Positions 1 to 7,146 of a stretch of 15,250 nucleotides of DNA are shown here, one piece after another. The notes under the pieces are model-generated. The model was not told where the DNA came from. It ran no database searches and saw nothing but the letters and a program-made list of their open reading frames with translations. The first letter of the stretch is position 1. The number at the start of each line of letters is the position of its first letter. Origin of the DNA: Peptostreptococcus sp. (GTDB lineage: Bacteria > Bacillota > Clostridia > Peptostreptococcales > Peptostreptococcaceae); NCBI GenBank assembly GCA_020025095.1, contig JAHHSS010000032.1, positions 1 through 15,250 of the forward strand, written 5' to 3'. Both the position numbers and the translations under genes were made by a program.

Positions 1-312
1 TGATATTTCTATAGAACTTGATATGTATCCATATTCTCTTTCTATTATCTTTCTTTTTTTTCTAACACTATATTCCTTATTTTTATAATTTTCCAACTCT
101 GAAATCTTATCTACACTTCCTTTGTATGAGGATATTATACTTTTTTCTTTTTCAGCTTCATCTATTAAGATCCTTTTTATGTCCTGTTTTTTTTCTATTT
201 TTTTTGATATAGTAACTATATTTTTGCTTGTTCCTTCCAAAAATACTAGCATCATCAATACAAGTATAATTGAAAATACTGCGTCCATACCTATACTCCC
301 TCTTAACTTCAA
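1..312 (-). CDS. Pilin-like membrane-anchored protein, C-terminus beyond left edge
   Basis: The reading frame is open from the TTG at 312-310 to the window edge (104 codons, no stop), so the C-terminus is missing. I chose TTG because a perfect AAGGAGG lies 6 nt upstream. An in-frame ATG at 288-286 behind a weaker GAGGGAG is the alternative. The N-terminus reads MKLRGSIGMDAVF and is followed by a hydrophobic stretch to about residue 25. The rest is very rich in Lys, Glu and Ile and looks helical or coiled-coil. A short basic leader, Gly, then an acidic residue at +5 (Asp) before a hydrophobic helix resembles a type IV prepilin or TadE-like signal; Glu is usual at +5. A plain N-terminal membrane anchor is equally possible. 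The preceding gene ends at a terminator, so this gene probably starts its own transcript. I do not recognise the family. Confidence 0.72.
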   Translation of the reverse strand, partial: MKLRGSIGMDAVFSIILVLMMLVFLEGTSKNIVTISKKIEKKQDIKRILIDEAEKEKSIISSYKGSVDKISELENYKNKEYSVRKKRKIIEREYGYISSSIEIS

Positions 313-318
313 GATAAT

Positions 319-325
319 CCTCCTT
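319..325 (-). promoter_or_regulatory. Strong ribosome binding site deciding a TTG start
   Basis: AAGGAGG on the minus strand sits 6 nt before the TTG at 312-310 of the pilin-like gene. It is the most consensus-like Shine-Dalgarno sequence in the window and is the main reason for preferring TTG over the ATG eight codons downstream. Confidence 0.75.
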
Positions 326-395
326 ATACTTATTCAAACATTTAAAATTACACTGTTTTTCTTATTATTTTTGTATAAAACAGGTATATTTATAT

Positions 396-409
396 CTATA
401 TTAATATAG
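396..409. repeat. 14-bp AT-rich palindrome upstream of the pilin-like gene
   Basis: CTATATTAATATAG is its own reverse complement. It lies between the terminator at 414-457 and the pilin-like gene, where that gene's promoter should be. It could be an operator, but 12 of its 14 bases are A or T, so chance is a real possibility. A TATAAA at about 389-394 on the minus strand might be a -10 box, but no convincing -35 partner is visible. Confidence 0.35.
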
Positions 410-413
410 GCAT

Positions 414-457
414 AAAAAAAGACATTATAAACTAAAAAGTCTATAATGTCTTTTTTT
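414..457 (-). terminator. Rho-independent terminator after trhP, probably bidirectional
   Basis: A perfect inverted repeat has arms at 414-429 and 442-457 around a 12-nt loop. The stem core is GACATTATA, flanked by A7 on one side and T7 on the other, so each strand has a hairpin followed by a U-tract. It starts 3 nt beyond the trhP stop codon. On the minus strand it ends the trmR-trhP transcript; the plus-strand version would block antisense reading into trhP. Confidence 0.9.
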
Positions 458-459
458 AT

Positions 460-1692
460 TTATTTTTCTTCTATTGCTTTTCTAAGCATAAAATTAGTTT
501 TTACTTCCTTAGGCAACCTCATTTTTACAATTTGTCTTGGATGTGGAGCAGCTTCTATCGAATCTCCATCTTCATTATACATTTCTTCAATTGTTGCTAT
601 CTTAGTTTCAGTATAAGGTCCCATTATTTCTATTTCGTCACCTACAACCATTTTATTTCTCTGCTCTACAGTTACAAGTCCATTTTCATCTGCATCTTCT
701 AAAACTATTCCTACAAAATCGTAGTTTCTCACATATGATGCAGATGCATAATTTTGCTCTTCTGTTCCAGGTTTATCATTATAAAATCCAGTAGTAAAAT
801 GTCTATGGCTACCCTTTTTCAATTCTTCAAGCCACATCGGATTAAACTTCCAATTTTCAGGGTCTTTATAGTATTCATCTATTGCCATTCTATACGCTCT
901 AACAACAGTAGCAACATAATATGCTGTTTTCATTCTACCTTCTATCTTTAAGCTTGTTATGCCTGATTCTATAAGCTCTGGAATATACTCTATCATACAA
1001 AGGTCTTTTGAATTAAAGAAAAAAGTCCCTCTCTCATCTTCATATACTGGAAAATATTCACCTGGTCTTTTTTCTTCCATTAAGCTATATTTCCATCTAC
1101 ATGATTGTGCGCAAGAACCTCTATTTGCATCTCTTCCTGTCATATAATTACTAATTAAACATCTACCTGAATATGATATGCACATTGCACCATGCATAAA
1201 AGCTTCTATGTCAAGGTCTTGTGGAACATTGTCCCTAATTTCCTTTATTTCTTTGAAGGAAAGTTCTCTGGCCACAACTACTCTTTTTACTCCCTGTTTA
1301 TACCAGAAATTTGCACTTTTGTAATTTGTTGTATTTGCTTGTGTACTTAGATGTATTTCCATATTGGGGATAGTTTCTTTTATTACATCTATTACCCCTG
1401 GGTCTGATGCGATAAGAGCATCTACTCCAGCTTTTTCTAAATCTAAAAGATATTCTTTAAAGCCAATGAAATCTTCATTATGAGGTATTATATTTACAGT
1501 AACAAATATTTTCTTTCCTCTTTCGTGTGCAAAATCCGCCCCCTCTTTAATTTCATCTATACTAAAATTTTTAGCTGCAGTTCTCATTCCAAAGTTTTCT
1601 CCACCTAGATATACCGCATCTGCTCCATATTCAAAAGCTATTTTTAATCTTTCTAAATCTCCTGCTGGAGCTAATAATTCTACTTTATTCAT
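460..1692 (-). CDS. trhP: U32-family tRNA U34 hydroxylation protein TrhP
   Basis: This 410-residue protein belongs to the family long annotated as 'peptidase U32'. Members characterised in Bacillus subtilis and E. coli (TrhP) do not act as proteases: they use prephenate to form 5-hydroxyuridine at tRNA wobble position 34. The N-terminus (LLAPAGDLERLK, GADAVYLGG) starts a TIM-barrel-like domain. The U32 signature is at about 163-182 (EAFMHGAMC, then GRCLISNY). Cys171, Cys178, Cys194/Cys198 and Cys232 fit the conserved cysteines of the family. A small beta-rich domain with VGDEIEIMGP lies near 350. The start is the ATG at 1692, preceded by AAAGGAG; a TTG five codons upstream would put that ribosome binding site inside the gene. 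It follows trmR by 28 nt and shares its promoter. Function is inferred from family and neighbour. Confidence 0.9.
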   Translation of the reverse strand: MNKVELLAPAGDLERLKIAFEYGADAVYLGGENFGMRTAAKNFSIDEIKEGADFAHERGKKIFVTVNIIPHNEDFIGFKEYLLDLEKAGVDALIASDPGVIDVIKETIPNMEIHLSTQANTTNYKSANFWYKQGVKRVVVARELSFKEIKEIRDNVPQDLDIEAFMHGAMCISYSGRCLISNYMTGRDANRGSCAQSCRWKYSLMEEKRPGEYFPVYEDERGTFFFNSKDLCMIEYIPELIESGITSLKIEGRMKTAYYVATVVRAYRMAIDEYYKDPENWKFNPMWLEELKKGSHRHFTTGFYNDKPGTEEQNYASASYVRNYDFVGIVLEDADENGLVTVEQRNKMVVGDEIEIMGPYTETKIATIEEMYNEDGDSIEAAPHPRQIVKMRLPKEVKTNFMLRKAIEEK

Positions 1693-1720
1693 TTTTTCTC
1701 CTTTCAAAATTCTCTTTCTT

Positions 1721-2377
1721 TTATTTGCCTTCTGACTTTTTATAACTTATTGCTAAGCCATCGCCTATAGGTATTATAGATGTATCCAAATAATCAGATT
1801 GACATATATAATCAAGATAGTCTCTCATTCTTTTTACTATCGTCTTTTTTCTTCTTACCACTAAATCATCACTCGCAATCATACCTTTGTATAAAATATT
1901 ATCCGATATAACTATTCCTCCTATTTTCAGTTTATCTATAACCATATCAAAAAACATCTTATATTGACCCTTGGCTGCATCTATAAATATCATATCAAAT
2001 TTTCCATCTACTGTATTCAAGGTTTCTTGTGCATCACCTTCAAGTATGCTTATTCTATCTTCTAATCCAGCATCTTTTATATTTTTCTTTGCTTTCTCCA
2101 ACATCACTGGATTTCTTTCTGTAGTAATTATTTCTACTTCATTATCTAAAACAGACTCGAAAAAAATTGAAGAATAACCTATAGCACAACCTATTTCAAG
2201 TATTCTCTTTGGCTTATGAATTTTCAAAATAACTTTTAATAATTCTGCTACTTCTTTATGTATTATCGGAACATTATTTTCTTCTGCATACAATTCCATT
2301 TTTCTTATTTGTCCCGTATTTTCTTCAAGTGTTTCTCTGATATAATCTTCTACTACATCATATACTATCTTACTCAT
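1721..2377 (-). CDS. trmR: tRNA 5-hydroxyuridine methyltransferase TrmR (YrrM-like)
   Basis: This 218-residue class I SAM-dependent methyltransferase is of the small metal-dependent O-methyltransferase type (Methyltransf_3). The SAM-binding glycine motif EIGCAIGYSS is at 61-70, TTERNP (residues 85-90) carries the acidic residue expected to contact the ribose, and GDAQE is at 114-118. Asp133 in FIDAAKGQY plus Asp159-Asn160 in SDNILYKG form the expected metal site. In B. subtilis, TrmR methylates 5-hydroxyuridine-34 of tRNA to 5-methoxyuridine. The trhP gene that makes this substrate follows in the same transcript, which strongly supports that role over a catechol-type methyltransferase. The ribosome binding site AAGGTGAT lies just before the ATG. 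A near-consensus promoter lies upstream. Confidence 0.88.
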   Translation of the reverse strand: MSKIVYDVVEDYIRETLEENTGQIRKMELYAEENNVPIIHKEVAELLKVILKIHKPKRILEIGCAIGYSSIFFESVLDNEVEIITTERNPVMLEKAKKNIKDAGLEDRISILEGDAQETLNTVDGKFDMIFIDAAKGQYKMFFDMVIDKLKIGGIVISDNILYKGMIASDDLVVRRKKTIVKRMRDYLDYICQSDYLDTSIIPIGDGLAISYKKSEGK

Positions 2378-2413
2378 TTAATCACCTTCTATAAAAATTA
2401 ACTTAACCTATTT

Positions 2414-2442
2414 ATTATACGTTTAATGATCAAAATACTCAA
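2414..2442 (-). promoter_or_regulatory. Sigma-A-type promoter for trmR-trhP
   Basis: On the minus strand, TTGAGT (2437-2442) and TATAAT (2414-2419) are separated by exactly 17 bp. The -10 box is perfect and the -35 box matches TTGACA at four of six positions. Transcription would start near 2407, leaving a leader of about 30 nt before the trmR ATG. It lies directly downstream of the mltG terminator, so trmR-trhP forms a separate unit. It is the best promoter match in the window. Confidence 0.8.
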
Positions 2443-2454
2443 CTCTTTTTTCTC

Positions 2455-2485
2455 TAAAAAACAGGGAAAGTAAACTTTCCCCGTT
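2455..2485 (-). terminator. Rho-independent terminator after mltG
   Basis: Arms at 2475-2485 and 2460-2470 form an 11-bp stem with one G-T wobble and a TTTA loop. On the minus strand it reads AACGGGGAAAG, loop, CTTTCCCTGTT, followed by a run of Ts. It lies 11 nt past the mltG stop codon and closes the long operon arriving from the right. Confidence 0.9.
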
Positions 2486-2496
2486 ATTTAAATCTT

Positions 2497-3600
2497 TTAA
2501 TTTTTATTTTTTTCTTTTTTTGCTTTTTCCTGTTCGTCAAGATCCTTATGATACTTATCCGCATGAACTTTATGCTCATCGTAAGTTTTACTGTAATAGT
2601 TTTTTCCATCTGTTCCTGTCACAAAATATAAATACTCTGTTTTCTTTGGATTTGCTGCTGCTAACAGAGATTTTATACCTGGATTAGCTACAGGTGTAGG
2701 TGGTAATCCATCATGTAGATACAAGTTGTATGGAGACTCTATCTTCAAATCCTTATACATTACTCTACTTTTACGTTTAGGCATTGCATATTGAAGAACT
2801 GCATCTGATTGCAACCTCATTTTTTTTGCAAGTCTATTGTAAAATACACCCGCGATTACATCCCTTTCACTATCACTTACAGCTTCTTTTTCAACGATAG
2901 AAGCCATTATAACTGTATCATAAAAATTGAGTTTATTCTTTTCTACGCTAGCCTTAACTTTACTATTATACTTCTTTTCAAATTCACTCAACATTTTATC
3001 AAAAACTTCTTTTTCACTTGTTCCTTTTTTGAAAAAGTATGTTTCAGGGTAAAGAAATCCTTCAAGAGTTACAATTCTCTTGTCGTTGAGAAATTTATAC
3101 TTTTTCGAGAACTGTTTAGGCTCTCTAAAAAGTTTTACATAATTTTCTCTTTTTCCTAATCCCTTCTTAACAAGAGCATCTACAACTTCAGTAGATACAC
3201 TCCCTTCTGGGATTGTAACCTTTATTCCATCTTGATAAATTTGCCCTTTTATAAGTTTTTCTATAATTTGATCATTATTCATATTTTGAGAAAATTTATA
3301 TTTTCCAGCTTTAATTTTTTCTGCTTTTTCTGTACTTTTTACGTTGCTTACAAAAACTTTCTTATTTTTTATTAAATCTTTCTCTTTTAGTATCGTAGCA
3401 ATTTTTTTAGCTGTAGAACTTTCAGGTATTTCTACTATTATAGATTTATTAGACTTTGGATTTACTGCCTTTGATGCATTTCTATAATAAATATTTCCTA
3501 TACCCGCTGCAATACCTACAACTAATACAAGAACTATAAGTAACCTACCTACTCTTAGTTTCTTTTTACGTTTTTTAGGTTGCGTCTTTTTTTTACTCAC
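2497..3600 (-). CDS. mltG: Endolytic murein transglycosylase MltG (YceG-like)
   Basis: MltG cleaves nascent peptidoglycan strands at the membrane and is thought to terminate glycan chain growth. This 367-residue protein has a very basic N-terminus (MSKKKTQPKKRKKK), one membrane helix at about 18-36, then an extracellular domain. Family landmarks are LEGFLYPETY at 179-188, ASIVEKEA at 233-240 containing the expected catalytic Glu, ERDVIAGVFYNRL at 245-257, LQSDAVLQY at 263-271 and SPYNLYLHDGLPPTPVANPG at 289-308. The C-terminus is a Lys/Glu-rich tail. The start is GTG with AAAGGAA upstream. It follows the nucleoside phosphorylase by 32 nt and is the last gene before a terminator. Length is usual for Firmicutes. 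Confidence 0.93.
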   Translation of the reverse strand: MSKKKTQPKKRKKKLRVGRLLIVLVLVVGIAAGIGNIYYRNASKAVNPKSNKSIIVEIPESSTAKKIATILKEKDLIKNKKVFVSNVKSTEKAEKIKAGKYKFSQNMNNDQIIEKLIKGQIYQDGIKVTIPEGSVSTEVVDALVKKGLGKRENYVKLFREPKQFSKKYKFLNDKRIVTLEGFLYPETYFFKKGTSEKEVFDKMLSEFEKKYNSKVKASVEKNKLNFYDTVIMASIVEKEAVSDSERDVIAGVFYNRLAKKMRLQSDAVLQYAMPKRKSRVMYKDLKIESPYNLYLHDGLPPTPVANPGIKSLLAAANPKKTEYLYFVTGTDGKNYYSKTYDEHKVHADKYHKDLDEQEKAKKEKNKN

Positions 3601-3632
3601 TGGATCATTCCTTTCAAACTATACTATGTAAA

Positions 3633-4445
3633 TTAAACTCTTTCTATAAACTTTTTAACCAATCCTGAGAAATCAGCCTTTACTCTTGTAGTAGTTTCTA
3701 TTACTTCTTCATGATTTAAAGGCTGATCAAGTATTCCTGCAGCCATATTAGTTATACATGATATACCGAATACTTCCATATTGCTGTGATTTGCAACTAT
3801 TACTTCTGGAACTGTTGACATTCCCACTGCATCTCCACCTAATATTGAAGCCATTCTAACTTCTGCAGGAGTTTCATAGTTTGGCCCTGAGAAGAACATG
3901 TATACACCTTCCTGAACCTTTATAGATAATTCTTCTGCACACTCTCTTATTAGCTTTCTACCAGCCTTTGAATAAGCTTCTGACATATCTGGGAATCTAG
4001 CTCCAAATCTATCTTCATTAGGACCTATAAGAGGATTTGAACCACTGAAGTTTATGTGATCCTTTATGATCATAAGATCTCCTGGCTTATAATCCTTATT
4101 TGCTCCACCTGCAGCATTTGTTACTAATAATTTGTTTATTCCCATTTCCTTAAATACTCTTATCGGATAAGTTATTTCTGATTGAGAGTATCCTTCATAG
4201 TAATGGAATCTACCCTGCATTACTAAAACACATTTTCCACAGAAATCGCCTATTACTAATTGGCTCTTATGACCTACTACTTCTGACACCTTAAAGTGAG
4301 GTATATCCTTGTAAGAAATTATTGTAGGATTTTCTATTTCCTCAGCTAAATCCCCTAGTCCTGAACCTAGAATCAATGCTATTTCTGGTTGCTTTTCAAT
4401 CTTTTTATTAATATAATCTACGCTTTCTTTTACTTTGTTATACAT
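3633..4445 (-). CDS. punA: Purine nucleoside phosphorylase, trimeric class
   Basis: This enzyme cleaves purine (deoxy)nucleosides with phosphate to free base and (deoxy)ribose-1-phosphate in cytoplasmic salvage. The 270-residue protein has the motifs of the trimeric 6-oxopurine (PNP/MTAP) family: LGSGLG at 26-31 for phosphate, QGRFHYYEG at 77-85, TNAAGG at 109-114, SGPNYETPAE at 186-195 with the base-contacting Glu191, GMSTVPE at 208-214, and TNMAAG at 232-237 with Asn233. Glu plus Asn at these sites favours guanosine and inosine over adenosine. The ribosome binding site GAGGTG lies 8 nt before the ATG. An 85-nt gap, the largest in the long gene run, precedes the gene. The deoB gene that would be expected beside it is absent. 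Confidence 0.94.
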   Translation of the reverse strand: MYNKVKESVDYINKKIEKQPEIALILGSGLGDLAEEIENPTIISYKDIPHFKVSEVVGHKSQLVIGDFCGKCVLVMQGRFHYYEGYSQSEITYPIRVFKEMGINKLLVTNAAGGANKDYKPGDLMIIKDHINFSGSNPLIGPNEDRFGARFPDMSEAYSKAGRKLIRECAEELSIKVQEGVYMFFSGPNYETPAEVRMASILGGDAVGMSTVPEVIVANHSNMEVFGISCITNMAAGILDQPLNHEEVIETTTRVKADFSGLVKKFIERV

Positions 4446-4530
4446 ATTAAAACACCTCTTTATTTTATTTAATTTATTTTGCTTTGACTTTAACTGTTTT
4501 GTTTTTAGGCTTTTAATGTATTTTCAGTTT

Positions 4531-5610
4531 CTAGTCGTTTAGCTTTTTAGAGATTTCACTTGCTACAGTTGATGCTGCTACAAAGAATTCTCTATCTTCT
4601 TCAAAGTTTCTTCCCATACTCTTTACTTTTAAACCAAATTTGTCTAAATCTTCTTTAGTATTTTCATAGTTTTTAAATGAAACTTTGTGTTTTTCTCCAA
4701 TGCTGTTACATAAAATTTGATCCTTTATGACTCTAAGCTTAGAGTCATCGTATCCAGCATTGATGACTAAATTAGTCGATTTATTTGTAATCTCACTCAA
4801 AATTGTTATTGAATGATGAGATATACCTATGTGTCTTGGTCTTAAATCGGCAAAACTTATTCTAGGTATCACAAAAGATTCTCCACCTAATTTTTCTACA
4901 GCATCTATTATCATACCTTGATTTATGCCGCTAAAACCATATTTTGTTCCAGTTCCTGCTATCCCAGGCCCCATAGCTACTATTACACAATCAGCTTTAC
5001 AAATGGCCTTTGCAGTTATTAAAGCTGTGTATATATTAACACATTCATAATCTCCACCAAATGCATTTCCATATGTTATAGTAGCATCAATTAATCCTTT
5101 TTCTTTAAGACTCTCTACATTTTTGCTAAATGCAAGGGGTAATGCTGCCCCGTCAGTCATTATATATACCAATTTTTTATTTGGACAGTGCTTTTTGAAT
5201 GTGGCTGCAAAAGGTGGTAATATACTATGAAGTGCTCCTACTGCTACTGGCATTTTTTCCAAGCATACAAAATCATTAAATACATCATGGTATTCACTTC
5301 TCTGTTCTTCAACAGAATCTACCTTTATCTGCATCGGTGTATATCTTAGTTTCATTATATGTCCACCTTCTGTAAATTTTGAATATGGGTTATCCATATT
5401 AAACATTACAAAATGAAATCCACCTGTACCCAAACTAAGTTCTACAGCCGTAGTATTTAAAGCAACTTTATCACCAACTTTAGCTATTCCTGTAATGCCT
5501 ACATAGTTATAAGCTCTTTCTATATTTCCATCTATATTTACAAACAAGTCCTGTATCGCCGAACTTTCACTCTTTATGCTTTCAACTATTCCTATTCTTT
5601 TACTAATCAT
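4531..5610 (-). CDS. DUF3866 family protein
   Basis: This 359-residue protein matches my memory of the DUF3866 family, whose function is unknown. No signal peptide or membrane helix is evident, so it is probably cytoplasmic. It has runs of likely conserved Gly and His: LGTGGFHFV at 60-68, GGH at 82-84, MTDGAALPLAF at 151-161, GNAFGGDYE at 181-189, GPGIAGTGTKYGFSG at 214-228 and RHIGISHHS at 259-267. This pattern looks like an enzyme that binds a nucleotide or metal, but that is inference. It begins 3 nt after the GT4 stop codon, with AAGGAA as ribosome binding site, so it is likely co-translated with the glycosyltransferases. A perfect 22-bp palindrome lies within the gene. Confidence 0.85.
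   Translation of the reverse strand: MISKRIGIVESIKSESSAIQDLFVNIDGNIERAYNYVGITGIAKVGDKVALNTTAVELSLGTGGFHFVMFNMDNPYSKFTEGGHIMKLRYTPMQIKVDSVEEQRSEYHDVFNDFVCLEKMPVAVGALHSILPPFAATFKKHCPNKKLVYIMTDGAALPLAFSKNVESLKEKGLIDATITYGNAFGGDYECVNIYTALITAKAICKADCVIVAMGPGIAGTGTKYGFSGINQGMIIDAVEKLGGESFVIPRISFADLRPRHIGISHHSITILSEITNKSTNLVINAGYDDSKLRVIKDQILCNSIGEKHKVSFKNYENTKEDLDKFGLKVKSMGRNFEEDREFFVAASTVASEISKKLND
4727..4748. repeat. Perfect 22-bp palindrome inside the DUF3866 gene
   Basis: ATGACTCTAAG is followed at once by its exact reverse complement with no spacer, so the 22 bp read identically on both strands. It encodes part of the segment around DDSKLRVIK (residues 288-296). No T-run follows on either side, so it is not a terminator. 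It could be an operator dyad, a structured mRNA element or chance. Confidence 0.85.
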
Positions 5611-5613
5611 ATT

Positions 5614-6441
5614 CTAATTCCTTCCCAATTTATCAATATAATTCAGTATAAAATTCTTCTCTATAAGCTTAGTTATAGAAAATTTTTCAGCAACTAAGTG
5701 TATCACAACTAATAGAAGAAGCCAAAATACTTGTACTCCGAAACTATGAGATGTAACTATAAATATACCTAAAGATATCCCTAAGACATTTGAGCCTGCA
5801 TCTCCCATCATAGCTTTAGCTTTTAGATCATAATAAAAATATGCCAATACAGCTGGCAATATTAAAGTCATCATTTCTCTTTCAAACATTGAGCCAAATA
5901 TAAATAATATCAATGAAATAAATATATATACTTTTATAGCTCTACCAGGTCTTAAATCTAGAAGATTCATTAAATTTGTTGAAAGAGCTACTACTAATGT
6001 TCCAACTATGATTCCGACTATAGTCTTATTAAGAGAAACACATATAGCAAGTCCAACTAATCCTCCTAATATAGCTTTAAAACCACCTGTTGTTAGCTTT
6101 CCATGAAGTAGAGCTGTAAAATGTCCCTTCAAACCGCTAAAATCCCTATTTCCTATGCTATCGTCTATAAATCCAGCAAAAGACATAGACATTATTCCAA
6201 ATAAAAGTATAAATATCTCCAAAAGTCTTATATTATCTATATTACAGTATAAAAGTATTATAGAATTGATTATTAAAGCGGGAATAAAACATACACCCAT
6301 ACTTACTGGAATTTGCTCACCTCTATAATTCGATCTTAACATACCATTCTCAGCAAGCATTTTTGATATCATAGGAATAGTCGATAAGGTAACTGCTATT
6401 CCTATGCAGAAAAGCATTACCATCATTAAGTAATTATACAT
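5614..6441 (-). CDS. MraY/WecA-superfamily sugar-phosphate transferase (GT4-like) with variant motif
   Basis: The protein has 275 residues and about eight to ten hydrophobic segments. The superfamily moves a sugar-1-phosphate from a UDP-sugar to a polyprenyl phosphate at the membrane. Seen here are the Asp pair FIDD (Asp93-Asp94), the NxxNxxD element at 156-162 and GDAGSNVLG at 213-221. The usual DGxDGL after NxxNxx is replaced by DLRPGRA (162-168), and the HHH signature of MraY is missing; one His (248) remains in that region. It is therefore not MraY itself and is shorter than most family members. The start is ATG at 6441 with GGGGGA as ribosome binding site, which overlaps the end of the GT2 gene (one-base gap). 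The likely product is a lipid-linked sugar feeding the adjacent pathway; substrate unknown. Confidence 0.82.
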   Translation of the reverse strand: MYNYLMMVMLFCIGIAVTLSTIPMISKMLAENGMLRSNYRGEQIPVSMGVCFIPALIINSIILLYCNIDNIRLLEIFILLFGIMSMSFAGFIDDSIGNRDFSGLKGHFTALLHGKLTTGGFKAILGGLVGLAICVSLNKTIVGIIVGTLVVALSTNLMNLLDLRPGRAIKVYIFISLILFIFGSMFEREMMTLILPAVLAYFYYDLKAKAMMGDAGSNVLGISLGIFIVTSHSFGVQVFWLLLLVVIHLVAEKFSITKLIEKNFILNYIDKLGRN

Positions 6442-6442
6442 A

Positions 6443-7132
6443 TTAATTCCCCCACTCTTTTTTCTTCTTATTGACTATCTTCTTTATATGAATGTATTGT
6501 TTACCTCTATGTATAAAACCACTTAAATCTCTCCCTGTTTCATTATGTGTCATATCAACAATATATTCTTTTACTCTGTAATTCCATTTCAAAATATCTA
6601 TTGTCATACCAACTTCTACGCCATATCCATCTGGTATACTATCAAACCTCTCTATTACTTCCCTCTTAAAGGCTCTTTGTCCAGATATTGTAGAGTTTAA
6701 TTTAACTCCTGTAAGTTCATACACGGAATCTTTGGCAAGTCTTTTAACAAATCCCATTCCACCTTTTTTCTTAGCTGGTCTAAACCTTGCTATTGCTACA
6801 TCACATTCATCACTTGCAACAGGTTCAATTATTTTCGTTACTTCTGAGGACGTTTTTCCAAGGTCAGCGTCTAAAAATACTATTATTTCGCTTTTTTCAT
6901 TTACCATTTCAAGACCCTTTTCCAATGCTTTTCCTTTTCCTTGATTTGGGTTTTGAATGTGGTATCTTACTTTAGAATTATTATAATTTTTAAGGATAAG
7001 TTCAGTGTTATCACTTGAACCGTCATCTACTACCAGTATTTCATCGATTATATTTATATCAACTATATTATCTAGAGTATCTTTTATCCTATCAGCTTCA
7101 TTGTATGCAGGTATTATTACACTAGTAAACAT
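6443..7132 (-). CDS. Family 2 glycosyltransferase, dolichyl-phosphate-sugar-synthase-like
   Basis: This 229-residue GT-A protein starts SVIIPAYNEADRI, then has ILVVDDGSSDNT (32-43), NQGKGKAL (63-70) and the DxD motif LDADLG (87-92) for the metal and nucleotide-sugar. GQRAFKRE (151-158) and HNETGRDLSGF (196-206) follow; no membrane anchor is seen, but the Lys-rich C-terminus could bind membrane lipid. It probably moves a sugar onto a polyprenyl phosphate or lipid-linked acceptor. The start is the ATG at 7132, with GGAGG at 7141-7145 and an 8-nt spacer. The upstream in-frame ATG at 7147 overlaps the steB stop, has no ribosome binding site and would itself contain the GGAGG. It lies between steB and the membrane transferase. 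Confidence 0.88.
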   Translation of the reverse strand: MFTSVIIPAYNEADRIKDTLDNIVDINIIDEILVVDDGSSDNTELILKNYNNSKVRYHIQNPNQGKGKALEKGLEMVNEKSEIIVFLDADLGKTSSEVTKIIEPVASDECDVAIARFRPAKKKGGMGFVKRLAKDSVYELTGVKLNSTISGQRAFKREVIERFDSIPDGYGVEVGMTIDILKWNYRVKEYIVDMTHNETGRDLSGFIHRGKQYIHIKKIVNKKKKEWGN

Positions 7133-7146
7133 ACACTTAACCTCCA

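Noticed and set aside
122..409. Plus-strand open frame of 95 codons rich in Phe, Leu and Ile
   Set aside because: It is antisense to the pilin-like gene and its upstream region. Its composition is what the complement of Lys/Glu-rich codons gives, there is no good ribosome binding site, and it runs to the edge of the terminator.
1693..1707. TTG start giving trhP five extra residues
   Set aside because: The AAAGGAG ribosome binding site for the ATG at 1692 falls inside this extension, and family members start at MNKVELLAPAGD-like sequence.
3070..3092. Small inverted repeat (CAAGAG/CTCTTG) in mltG
   Set aside because: Only 6 bp arms inside a coding region with no T-run; expected by chance.
4446..4530. 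Possible promoter for the nucleoside phosphorylase
   Set aside because: The gap is AT-rich with several TAAAT-like hexamers, but no -35/-10 pair with acceptable spacing stands out; read-through from DUF3866 is equally likely.
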